64,000 bases of DNA from Ascidia mentula (Eukaryota > Chordata > Ascidiacea > Phlebobranchia > Ascidiidae): positions 8,124,501 through 8,188,500 of the forward strand of contig OX387200.1 in assembly GCA_947561715.1 (NCBI GenBank), read 5' to 3'. The notes beneath the pieces are model-generated. The model saw only the letters and a program-made list of their open reading frames with translations. It ran no database searches and was not told where the DNA came from. Below are positions 23,701 to 34,500 of the stretch, piece by piece. Position 1 is the stretch's first letter; every line of letters starts with the position of its first letter. The translations under genes and the position numbers were made by a program.

Positions 23701-25825
23701 GCATTCATTGTTTTCCTGTGTGTTTAAAAGTGTCAGCAATTACAATTGAACATCTGCACCACACCACAACATAAAAATGCTAGACCTGAATTGACTATCT
23801 CATACACCATTGCTGCAAAACCTATTTCTGCAACCTTTCATTATGCTACAACTGTGCAAGCAGCAATTGTAATGTTTGGAGCATTGGTCTGGAAAGCAGT
23901 AAAACTCAGTCAGTGCTTCCTGGATGGACCTTAGATCAAAGACTGATCAATTTGACATACAAGTGATACATGTGGTTGGTTTGGAGTTGTCACTGCTGGG
24001 TGTTTGCACAACAAATACAGTGTTGCAAAGTTTGATACTGTTTCCACTATCACAAAGAGGTGCTTTTTGGTGCAATCTATATTTGAAAGGTTGTTTTTGA
24101 ATGCCAATAAAAATGACAGTGATTAACTTATGATGAAACTCCTCACATTATAGACCTGCTTGTAACAATGTCAATGACAAATGTCTGTACTATCCCAAAA
24201 AGCATATAACACACCCATGTTCACACATACTCATCAAATGATTGCGTCAGCATCTTCTTTTTAAAACTTTCTGTGAAAACATCCCATAGGTCATGACATC
24301 AAATTTAAACTCGCTATACTGCAGGAAATGGTCTAAAATTACACAGTCAAACCACTTGAGTTTGACAAAACAGAAATAAAACATTTATCAACCTTTCTAT
24401 GTGAAGCAGGTGTCGATTGTCACATGATATATGTGCTGCGTAAAGTTTTCATTCTCTCGCAAACAAGTAGGCCCTCAAATATTGACATGTACTTTGGTCT
24501 GGCAACACAACAACTTACATAGCTAATACTTTCAGCAAACAGAAGGTGATTTTTGTCACATTAGCCGAGCAAATTTAATAAAAACCTTCATGGTTTTCGC
24601 AAAATCTCTGTCAACTACACATTTCTTCAAAAGTGGACTCACATTTGGCCAAACTTGCCGTGAGTGTTCATAAAGCTGTGAAAGCCGCTTTGACAACTCA
24701 CATTTAACCTCGCGGTGGTGTCAATGTATTGTCTGACACTAGATCAACAACAATCAATCGATTGTGCCTTCAGTGTGGGCAATGTTATGACAGTACACAA
24801 GGATACAGAAAATTTTTCACATGGCATGAATCCATTGAAGTGACACTTACAACAAGAACGGAATGTGCCAAGAGGGTTCAACGCCACATTTTGAGACACT
24901 TGTTAATGTTGGTGATGGTGTAATACCACCACGAAATACTGATGTTGCACAAATGAGTAATGTTACATCACAAGGAATTATTTTGTTTTAAATATTTTTA
25001 TCAATATTTTCAATAAACAGTTTTGTGAATGTCGTAAAAAATTCTGTAGGTTGTCATGCAACAATACAGGTTGTGTTTGGAACAATTATGAACAAACTAC
25101 TTGTCAATTGTTCATTCTGAGCAAAGTACATACTTATTCTTATCAGTCCCGTATTAATAGCTCTTCAAATACCAGTGATTGCATGGCATATCTTGAACAA
25201 ATATTTGTAATGTGGACTTGAAAGTAACAAAACTCTTTCTGTATAGAAGTGCTAACATTGTAGCAAGTACACATGTTTGAAAACGAGCACAAAAATTTAA
25301 AAAAATGGTTTCAAAACATTGTTTGTATCTAATATGTGCAAATACATATGTATATAACATATTTTGTTTTTACTATGTTGGGATATAATATAACAACATT
25401 AAAGGCACAATTAACCTGGTACAACAGCCTGGAATGCATTGTCTTCAAGCGATATTCTCGCCTCAGTGACATGTCGCTGCTTGGATCCTTTAAAGGCAAG
25501 GAAAGCTCGGATGTGTTCGGGCAATGTAAAGTTTTCGGGCAAGAACATGACAATCAATCCACCGCCCTGTTTAAATACAATACATGTTTAATCACGGATG
25601 CTAAGCAAATGGTGAATAGCAACTGGGCAAAAACAAAACCTTAACATTGAAACAATTAAAATCAACATGATAAAGTGTTGCTTGAATTGATAAAAACAGG
25701 ATTGTTTATAGATGTTACATTTATTTTGTTTGTAAGACAGATCACCATGTGCTTTTTGGCAACAATTTAAACCAATGACTTACATAAACAGGAGCAGATA
25801 TTGGAAGAAGCTCCATTCTAGTCAT
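11723..25825 (-). CDS. RhoGEF of the ARHGEF28/AKAP13 family, N-terminal part (partial)
   Basis: Seventeen exons with kept phase: 25784-25825, 25416-25566, 23436-23571, 23073-23233, 22558-22741, 21266-21396, 20636-20938, 20319-20398, 19863-19938, 18047-18150, 17281-17370 (least certain), 16889-17010, 16501-16549, 16138-16228, 14374-14410, 12121-12277, 11723-11786; 659 codons. Residues 1-110 match the family N-terminus (SAPVYG, then KGSKQRH and VVPDHE, as in the vertebrate APLYG..., GSHQRH, VPGH). Residues 161-224 match the ankyrin-like part (IPRETLFHFAARLGL). Residues about 505-520 carry RRHSLHSVEDL, like the phosphorylated RRSFSLEGL of AKAP13. Residues 586-638 have a PPVPPKPELG SH3-ligand motif and RKLSFLNRMRN, the basic segment that precedes the C1 domain. 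Family members activate RhoA through DH-PH domains, which are missing here, so the gene is open at its 3' side. The ATG at 25816 aligns better with vertebrate starts than 25825. I cannot tell which paralogue it is. Confidence 0.85.
13146..13375. mobile_element. 230-bp MITE with ~75-bp inverted repeats, TA target duplication
   Basis: The ends are mirror images. CACCGGGTCACAAAGTTTTT begins at 13146, and its exact reverse complement ends at 13375. Identity continues with scattered mismatches for about 75 bp on each side. A TA dinucleotide flanks both ends (13144-13145 and 13376-13377). No coding capacity lies in the short centre. TA duplication points to the Tc1/mariner superfamily. It sits in the intron between RhoGEF exons 15 and 16. 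Confidence 0.8.
14970..15488 (+). mobile_element. Penelope-like retroelement, 5'-truncated tail with inverted end
   Basis: An 11-bp direct repeat ACACTTAACCT flanks the insert (14959-14969 and 15489-15499), a likely target duplication. Inside, a plus-strand frame from about 15040 to a TAA near 15191 contains GKRRLSFLETIHIQNFRPLL followed by N-A-D and V-P-L-R-L-F. This resembles the C-terminal end of the GIY-YIG endonuclease of Penelope-like elements. A 32-bp perfect inverted repeat (14999-15030 against 15455-15486) places a flipped copy of the 3' tail at the left end, like the partly inverted pseudo-LTR structures of this group. The rest of the element, including the reverse transcriptase, is absent. 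It lies in the intron between RhoGEF exons 14 and 15. Confidence 0.6.
22558..23233 (-). other. RhoGEF ankyrin-like region (exons 4-5)
   Basis: Exon 4 (23073-23233) ends in LPPNWSVLGDPDT, matching the LPxEWxVLG signature that precedes the ankyrin-like block in both vertebrate paralogues. Exon 5 (22558-22741) encodes IPRETLFHFAARLGL, then LLLDKSGARECLKLKNR and a second helix pair ending in LADLITE. The spacing equals the vertebrate domain. This is the most diagnostic part of the gene model. Confidence 0.85.
25416..25825 (-). other. RhoGEF exons 1-2: start and TIG-like N-terminus
   Basis: Exon 1 (25784-25825) opens after acceptor ttttag and encodes 14 residues with two candidate Met codons (25825 and 25816). 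Exon 2 (25416-25566) encodes about 50 residues ending in VVP. The pattern Y-G at the exon 1/2 junction, then LPE, then KGSKQRHV, is the signature of the immunoglobulin-like/TIG-like region at the head of ARHGEF28 and AKAP13. Intron 1 of the CDS carries no recognisable element. Confidence 0.8.
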
Positions 25826-27170
25826 ATCTAAAATACAAGAAAATGCATTTTGTTAATGGTTGTTGTGGTTACTTTTTTTCCAATATTTGTGAAAATGTAC
25901 CAACTGGCCATTCAAATAACACAGGGTTCCTGTTTCGGTAAGACAGACAAGGAAAGCATGGTCCTGTCACATAGCTAACAAAATACTTTCATGGTGACAG
26001 AGAAAACACTTTGCGTTGCCACCAAGACAAGTGGTCTATTAAAGCACAATCAGGCTTTCAGGTTAAGATACCGTGACCCTTTGGTCGCCATTCCTAACAC
26101 TCTCAGTCCATTTTTCGCACAGTAGGCCAATAGTATGATAACTTTTTGATATACTTTCTACATTACAAAGGATAGGCACTAAATCAGTTTATTAAATCAG
26201 CAATTAACAAAAAAAAAACTTACTAGGTTACGGTTTTATCAAATTTTGCTATTAGCAATAAAGCCATAAAACTATGTATATACATTTATATAGCCACATG
26301 CACCTTTTTATAGCAGACACAATGACTGCTTTTCATTTTTACAGTTGTGTGTGGGCTTTGTTGCACACTGTTAGAAATATATCTGTTTTAAATATTAAAG
26401 CATGATTAACAGTGTGTCCACAATAAACCATAACTTATAAATACCCTAACTTTGTTGATACCATTGTGTTATTCCCTACCTCCACTGTATTGGTGAGCTT
26501 GCATCATCTTGTGGCTCCTCTCTGATGTAACTCAAGTTTTACAGGTTCTCAGTATTAACAGAAATTTTGCAAAACATTTCCTTTGTAGCCTTAGGGACTG
26601 TTAAATAAAATAATTTTAAACCAAATAAATACCATGTTGTAATATTTGTCAGTGTTGAAAATATCATTGCCATCATTTAGTTAGACACTGAAGCACATTA
26701 TAATGTGAAAACAGTTTGTCATTAATTTTATGTCAATCAGTAGACTAACTCATAGGAATCACAACATTTTGTGAAATTAGGTTGACAACACTTCCAAATT
26801 ACACATATTATTTGCCTGATAGTATATTGTTTTTTAAGTGTTACCACCTAATTTGTTACCAGCTGGATTGACAGTCACCACAATACAGAATTATCTTCAA
26901 TCTACAAGATCATTCTGTTAATACAAAGTCAAACTACGCCACACTGCCTGAAGTTTGCAGGAAAAATCACACAAAGTGCACAATTTTGTGACAAAGCTGT
27001 GCGCAAATAATTCAATTTCACCAGGTTTGGTTCAAGGCTTGGGCAAAAAAGTAAAGCAAAGTTTCGGTGTTGTGCAGTCATGGCGAAATAATTTAGTTTA
27101 TAGCAGGTCAACAAATGTTTTTTTATTATGTTAGCTAAAGAGAAGTCATAATTACAAACTTGACACTTAC

Positions 27171-27430
27171 AAATCTCGAAAAATCTGACCTCAAACGAAG
27201 GTTGAAGCGCTTAGTAATTTTCTTGGACTACAATCAGGCTAGGCTCCGTCTTCAATGTTCTCGAAATCACTGCAATTTAATCGCCGTTTTTGACTTCAAA
27301 ACAGTCGAAATAAGCAATCTTAGACTAACATATCTGTGAGGAAACCTAAAAGGAAATAAAAAACGTCGGCCCGAAACTTCTCTTTTTACTTTCACTATCT
27401 ATTCCCCCACTAATAACCCCAGAGCGGTCA
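27171..27430 (-). promoter_or_regulatory. Probable 5' UTR exon and promoter region of the RhoGEF
   Basis: A consensus donor (gtaagtgtca on the minus strand, complement of 27161-27170) ends an exon at 27171. No coding exon precedes the ATG exon at 25784-25827, which itself starts with an acceptor (ttttag), so the transcript must have at least one upstream non-coding exon, and this is the best donor. The transcription start is not defined. No TATA box is obvious. The right limit is a guess. Confidence 0.4.
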
Positions 27431-27778
27431 GCGCGGTTTACTGAACCCATCAACCCAAGAAGTACCCAACTAAATAATATCCCATGAGATCAAACAGAAT
27501 TTGGTGTTATTGTTAAACATATCCCATGATCGTTGGCAAATAAACATATGTTGGAGGTAAGTGGAGTCAAATGATTTTGGTGGAGTCTTTCAACTTAACT
27601 TTTTCATATTTTCTGAGATTGTTTAATAAAGCAACATGCACTATCACTACCAAGAGTAGGTCTATTAATGTAACAGATCGTTGACACCATGTGACAGACT
27701 ATATTCTGCAGCGCACCAACAATTCAAACCCTGGGTACTCTATACGAAAAGACCAGCGCTTTCAAAATGCTTTTACAT

Positions 27779-27784
27779 TTTATT
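27779..27784 (-). terminator. Candidate poly(A) signal of the giant VWA gene
   Basis: AATAAA on the minus strand, 333 bases past the TAA at 28117-28119. I saw no other AATAAA or ATTAAA between stop and this site on that strand. It leaves about 350 bp to the presumed first exon of the downstream RhoGEF. Confidence 0.4.
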
Positions 27785-28116
27785 GCCATGATAACAACAA
27801 ATAAAAAGAACAAAATCAGGGTCGGGTCAGTTCCGGTTCGGTTCGTTTAGGTCGATCATGCCAGGGTCGCTGACAACGCGCAAAATAAAGACACAACAAC
27901 AAAAAAGGTGAACAAAATGATCAAAAAACAACAAAAACACAAGTTCGCCGAAACGAACTTGTGGGCAGAAGTCGGGTCAGATTCGAGTCCAGTCCATCAA
28001 CGATTTTAGCGCAATAAAATAGCACAATAAGAAAAAAACAGAAAAAAAATCAATGCAAAAATGTACAAATGTTTAGCAAACATGAAAATTCAGTTCAGCA
28101 TTCGCAGTGGAACATC

Positions 28117-28599
28117 TTAACCAGGTCCAATGGTCGTGTCACTTGTGCCAAACGCAGCGTTCAGAGCTTGCTCAACCGCACTTGCCACGCCATTTTGGGT
28201 AGCGCTCACACGCACCACCTAGTGAGTAAATCGGAAAATAATCAGATTTTGCGTTAATATGTATTGTTACTTTACAAAGCCCATTCAATAAGTTTTCGAA
28301 AACAAGTCATGAAAATCCTGCACGGCTAACTAGTTTCACAACGTGTTACACTTTACTCTAATCTTTCATCTCGCTAGGATGGATGAGTGTATTATGTTAG
28401 CATATAGTCACCGCTGCAATACGGAACAACGAAACGCAATACTCACGGTTATTTTCGGCGTCTGTAAGTTGTATTTGTCCAGTGCTTGTCGAACCGTCTG
28501 CAAGATTGGCGTGGTTCCCTTCTCTGTGTGATCCACTTGAATCACTTTGACGTTGTAGTTACCGCTATCTTTCCATGAAGCCACGATCGCAACGTCACT
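28117..28599 (-). other. Cysteine-free C-terminal tail
   Basis: Exons 28447-28599 and 28117-28218 (TAA at 28117-28119) encode about 84 residues past the knot, with no Cys. Two beta-alpha-like halves are apparent: YNVKVIQVDHTEKGTTPILQ with a helix after it, and VVRVSATQNGVASAVEQALN. I do not recognise the fold. In known mucins and VWF the knot is at or very near the C-terminus. Confidence 0.75.
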
Positions 28600-31500
28600 C
28601 TGATAATGGTTTATAAAAGAATAAAGATAATGGTTTAAAATGTACAAATTAAACGTAATGCGTTGAAACCCAACGCATTGTTCAAAAAAAACACAGCCCG
28701 AAAAGGAACATGTGTGAAAAACTATGACCCAACATTTTCAATGTATGTTTAAACATTGATTAAAACACCATTGCCTTATTATACGCACCGTGTTGGCGGA
28801 TGGAGCCAGTTTAACTGATAAGGGCGGTACGACGTTCCAACCCCCGCACGCTCCATGGTCGGAGCAAGTACAGCTCGTAATGTTGACAAAGGTCAGAGAT
28901 TTCTGGAAAGCGAACGTTCGTTTAATTAATATTGAATCAGACCGTGATGACGTGTTTGCATTTGAAAAAACAGTCTTGTGAACATCAGGAAACTAAACTG
29001 GTTTGCTGATATAAGTTAGAACCGGAAACAAAACAAAGAATATCCAACTATGTCCAATATGAAGTCTTCCTTATTATGGAACGTTGCATACAAGCTTAAA
29101 ACAAATTCTTTACACGACATAGAACAGGTAAGTTTTGCTTAAGACTTTGGTTAGTGGCAAGTGCAAACAATAATGACACGTTTATACGAAAACAAGAGAC
29201 AAACGCGGTGGGTGAGACTTGCTATGTGTTTTACAGGTCTTCCGATATATTTGTTTTACAACCCTGGTTACGTTGGCAAATAGTCAGGGTGTCACTTACG
29301 CTGTTTCCATTGGAACATGTGGCAGGAACTGTGATGTTTTTGTAACCATTAGCTTGGCAACAGGAGCAGTGTCGTATGTAACTTCCAGTCGCTTCGTTGT
29401 AGTGAGAAGAGCTACCGCAATTGCCTTCGCACGTATTCAGAACCAAGGGTTGGTCGGTGACGCAACCAAGCATGTTGTACTTGCGTGAAGGTGTGGGCGC
29501 CGGCGAGCATTTCCACCTTGCCTCGAAGCCTGATGCGACAGGATGAAATATGCGTCGAAAATTTTAATGCTAGAACGTACCAAATTGCTGGGAAATTATC
29601 ACAAGGTAAAAGTTGTTTACAACGGCATGTTAACACAGAGTTTAACAAAGTTATTGTAATGTCGACGTGCTGTCGTCGGTTTTAAAAACACGAATGGAGC
29701 TTTATTATAACTATTTGTACTTGTACCGGATTGTCATACGTTTGAAATAATAAAAAAAGGATCTAACAATCTGACTTAGTTTTTTTTTTAAATAGGTTTT
29801 TCAGGCCTTCTTGAATCATAAGCTTACTACCAACATAATATAGTTCGATTTCAAATTAAATGGTATATGAAATGACAGGCGGGCCAAGATAGTGGTTTAT
29901 TATGTTCAAAACCTCCGCGTCACACAAGTCCCAATCGGTGGGGCGCACATTGAAACCCTACTTATAATTATCAGATTATAGCGGTGCATGTTCGCAATTT
30001 CTGCGCAGTGAACGAAAATCATAAAATTTTACAGTCATACTTACATTCAGCGCAACAGCCTTGTGCATCGTAAAACACTGTTCCCTAAAACAGAAAAATG
30101 GGGTTAAGTGTGTTAATGGGGTAGCGTTTTTGTAAGGATCCACCCTCACCCCGTTTTCCACGCATGCAGTGGTGTTGACATCCGGACAGAGGGTTTGGGA
30201 TGTGAGCGACACAGCGTAACCATCACTGCCTGTTACGCACTGGTAACTATGACAACGTAACCTGTGCACTTGACCCATCTAAATATTAAAAATTGTTGAG
30301 TACAAAATATGACTCAATATGTGCTTCAAACTTTTGTCCAAGTAATTAACTCCTTGTAGTATTTTGATATCTGGAGTATTTTTTATTATTGTCCATTCAA
30401 TAAGATTGTAAAAGATACACCAACGCGTTTTTAATCACGGGTGTGCAACCCATTGAGTTTGGTTACCTGTAAAATCATGGAGGCGTTGGTATGTGCGTCG
30501 ATAACCACAGACACGTTACATTGGGTCGGCCTGCACACTCCACAACACTTGCCAGCTATGACCTGCCTTCCGTAACCCTGAAACATGTGATAATGGGTGG
30601 GCATATAATGTGAACAGCCTATATTAGGTTTTTAATTTAGGCCTTATGAAAGCATTATTTGGAGGTTCATATGCCCAGTCCTTACCTCAGAGCAGTTATG
30701 ACACTGAGTGACGTTGCATTGAGCCTCGTAGAAACCATCCGGTCTTTTGTTATTCGAGCAAATACAAGTTTTGCACGGTCCTTCATTCCACGCTGTTCCG
30801 TTAGGCAACTTGATCTGGAACAAATAGGTGTTGGTAACAACAAAATCAGTCGTGATACCCTACATTGTTTACAAGATGCAAATCTAAGATTGTTTTACCT
30901 CGTGGGTGGAATTGGTGATGCAAACTTCCTGCGGCTCTGTGAATAAATATAGTAAAACACGAATTTAACGAGTTTTGTTGATTGGCTTAAACACGAATAA
31001 GCAAACGCAGAAAGTATAGGCCATTTAAAATGGGTTTGTAACGTCTTGATAAGAAAGCCATTTCCAGCTTATTTTGTCCCAAATCACCCAAGCCACAGAT
31101 CAAAATAAAATAAAATTTTGAGAATTGTGTTGTTAGTGTGTTGTTTGATCATAATGACATGACTAAAAAGTAACATACTGCAATTGCACTCCATGCAGCA
31201 GCCAACTTTTCCACACTGCAGTGTGTATCCGAATCCACATGTCCTGTTCACCACAGGGCAGTCGACATGCACGCTCTCAATCACATGGTTTTTATTTGCA
31301 TCCAGTTTGCAGGTAAGTGTATTGCATTGATCGTTGGGTTCCTGCCACGACTCGCTTACCTGGATCAAGAAGTTGTTTAAACAATAATTTAAACTTTAAA
31401 AAATTTAAAAAAATGGCAATTATGCCGTCATTTGTTATTAGATAGATTTGCGGAAACCTACATTATGGTACGTTTTGTTGGTTCCATTCCCGGAAATGCA

Positions 31501-34500
31501 CTGCTCCTGCTTACAATCTGGGCAACACACGCCTGCTACCGGCTGCTCGCGGTATCCCTGAAATTCACATTGAACGTCATTGCCAAATGTTGCCCTTTTT
31601 TCGGGCGCTAGATTACACCGCAAGTTACTGCAACCTTTCGTACTGAAATGTTTACTAAAAAGTAATCCCATGACCAAAAACACAGATATTATTTGTAACA
31701 CATTGTCACAAAAAGAGCGCTTACCGCTTTAAAAAAAAAAAAAAAATATTTCAATTTACTTGCCAAGAAAAAGTACTTACCATTGGACAAGATGTGCAAC
31801 GACCCGAGGTATCGTTACACGAAGGTCGACGGTAGCCGGTAGACGGTAATATTGCCTTCGTGCAAGTGCACTCTGTACACGGATCCCCCGGTGTGGTCCA
31901 CACCTCTCCAACAGGTTTGTAGATTGGACCGGATGGCCCAGAAACATTGCAAACAGGCCCAGGAACTAAATAAAAAATAAGTGTTTTTCAGTTTCCCAAA
32001 CACTCAAATCTTTACTAAATGAACAAAATCGTATAACAGTGTGGGTGTTTTGACCGCAACTTGTTTTGGAAAAGAATAACCTTGTTTACAAGCGATATTT
32101 TACCAAAGAACCTATGTATAGCTCTCAACTAATTTAGCCAAAGATGTAGGCCGTTGAAAATGGTAAAGGTTTCGCGTGAACTTAAAACTTACCGCAAGTT
32201 TTTACTGTGCAGTTGCAAATATCGAACCTGGTTTCTGTGACTTCTCCCTGAAGACAGTAAAAAAAATTAATTTAAAATGCTGGCCATATATAATTGCTGA
32301 ATCAATTTCGAAAAAAAAATTAACAAAACTGTTGGATACCTCTTTGAGGAAAACATCAGCTTGCACAAAAACGTGATCAGCCACCATGGTTTCAACAGTG
32401 AATTTGGCAATTGACAGCAAAGAATGCAGAGGTTATGTCTCAATAACTTACCGCATTGCAAACAGTCGTATTTGGATTACAGGGCGGACAGATGCACGCA
32501 TATTCGTCACAACAAGGTGTCGACACTTTCTGTGGCATTTGGGGCGGGATGCAGTTTGGGACAGGTAGTGGGCATTTGGAAGGGACGCATTGGCAGGTGT
32601 AAACCGGTTGACACCCAGTGTGGTTCAGGTTTTGCAACTCGACTTCTCTGTACGGACATGTGGTGTTGGGCCTGATCGCTGGACAGTTGGTGTGGTCGCA
32701 TCCTGTGCAACAACAATGATTTTACTAAAGTAGAAAGTTAATGTCTCTAATGTTTTAAAGAGTATGGTTTAGTGATTGCACCTGTTATTGTAGGCGTTTT
32801 AATTCTTTCAATAAGTTTCACTGAGTTATCGGCATTGCAAGATACCAAACAAGATACTTTGCCATGTGTCAAAGTCACCTATACAATTCTCAGTTAATAC
32901 TCTCTTCATTGTTTCTAAATTATCCCATAGTAATTTTCTGTATTAATACTGGTGTTCCCAGCGTAATACCCCACCCACCACAGGTGTAGTTTGGACAGCA
33001 AGCGTCAGATCCGTGCATGATCTGCAGTCTTTCGCATGGACCGCACTGTGGAGGAACTGGAACGTGAGCACACGATCTGTTGGTGCAAGTCACTTGTAGT
33101 GTGTCAGGCGCACACGTGCACACTTGGCAGTGGTTTGAAGAAGGAACCCAAACTTCCGAAATCTAAACAAAGTTGGTTTGTTGTAAAAGTCCTGTTTGTA
33201 CCAATTGACATTGTTATTCAAACATGTAGGCTACATATATATTATTTGCACGATACAGTTTCGACGCCTTTGTAGGACAAACTAAACATCAGTGTTGGAT
33301 GAACTTCTTGTGACAAACCTGAGTTCGTGTTAGATGATGTAATTATGTCTTAGTTTAGAGCAATATATTCCGGTTTATTTTACAAAACTTGATGTGCCTG
33401 AGAAAATTACCAGAAAATGTTCAGAATTCTTCACATGGGAAACGGCCACTTACATTCCTGTATATTCCCGCGACAGAGTCGAAGCACTTGTAACAAGTGT
33501 CCACGTGCTTGCAAGTACCGTCTACTACCACGTGGTTTGGCGGACAAGAGAGGAAGCAACCTTCCGCGTCCTCAGCGCTTTCTAGTGTGTCCGTTCCTTG
33601 CAGCAGGGAGTCGCAGTCTTTCTCGTATGGACGTTTGCGACATGAGTCGTATGTAAAACCAGGTGGACACGTGAATGCTAAAGAAAACAAACAACGTCCA
33701 CATTAACTGCATTCAGGATTACAAACTCATTCGGGCCAGTTTTATACTGACAAGAAACGCGAAAAGCAGCAGTCAAAAGCGGAGAGGTACACAGGGCGCC
33801 ACATAGCGGCTAAGAAAAACGTGTAAAGGTGCAGGTTTTTTGACGCAAAAAAGAAACAAAAGTTGTATAGCAACGGTGTATAGTTTGAAATCACAAGAGT
33901 TATATAATATAGCAGTCTACAATTTTATAAATACGAATCTTCAAAAAGAAAGGTATTAAGTAAGGTATATGAACATCGGACAACCAAATGCACCCGAATC
34001 GGGTTTTCTACAATTAAAGCGTCGTCTTACTGCATTTGGTGACACTTCGCCAGTTCACGCAAACTCCCGAATGTCGACAAGCTTCAGCAAACGAAGCGAT
34101 GGCATCGCATGCTGAGTAATTCTTCGTGCAAGTGTCCATCGTACAGGCTTGGAAGTAACGTTCTACGCAAGAGAGGGTTTCCATAAATTAACAACAAAAC
34201 CAACGGATACAACATCACAAAATTCAAGTTAGATAGAAACAATGACGTAAATATTACTACTGTTTTGGTATGGAACATGGAAGTTAATGGGCACAAGCTT
34301 GTATGTCAGCAGTAAATGTAACAGTGAACTCACGATAATCGACGACGCCTCTGCAGTTTTGAAATCCCGGCCACATGGTGATGATGTTGCACTGTTGATC
34401 AGAATCTTTTACGCACGTGTTCTTTGCCACCTGCTTCTGACAGTTTGCGGTTGACTGCAATTAACCAAAGAAATGAAAATAGCTTAATATGTTATTGTTT

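Noticed and set aside
29231-29299. Continuation of the cystine-knot frame to a nearby stop
   Set aside because: A strong donor (gtaagt) follows NGNS, and the next exon supplies the last Cys pair of the knot, so this stretch is intron.
32248-32451. Minus-strand frame with FTVETMVADHVF as an extra exon
   Set aside because: No acceptor with the needed phase precedes it. The flanking exons join in phase 0 without it and restore a normal VWC pattern.
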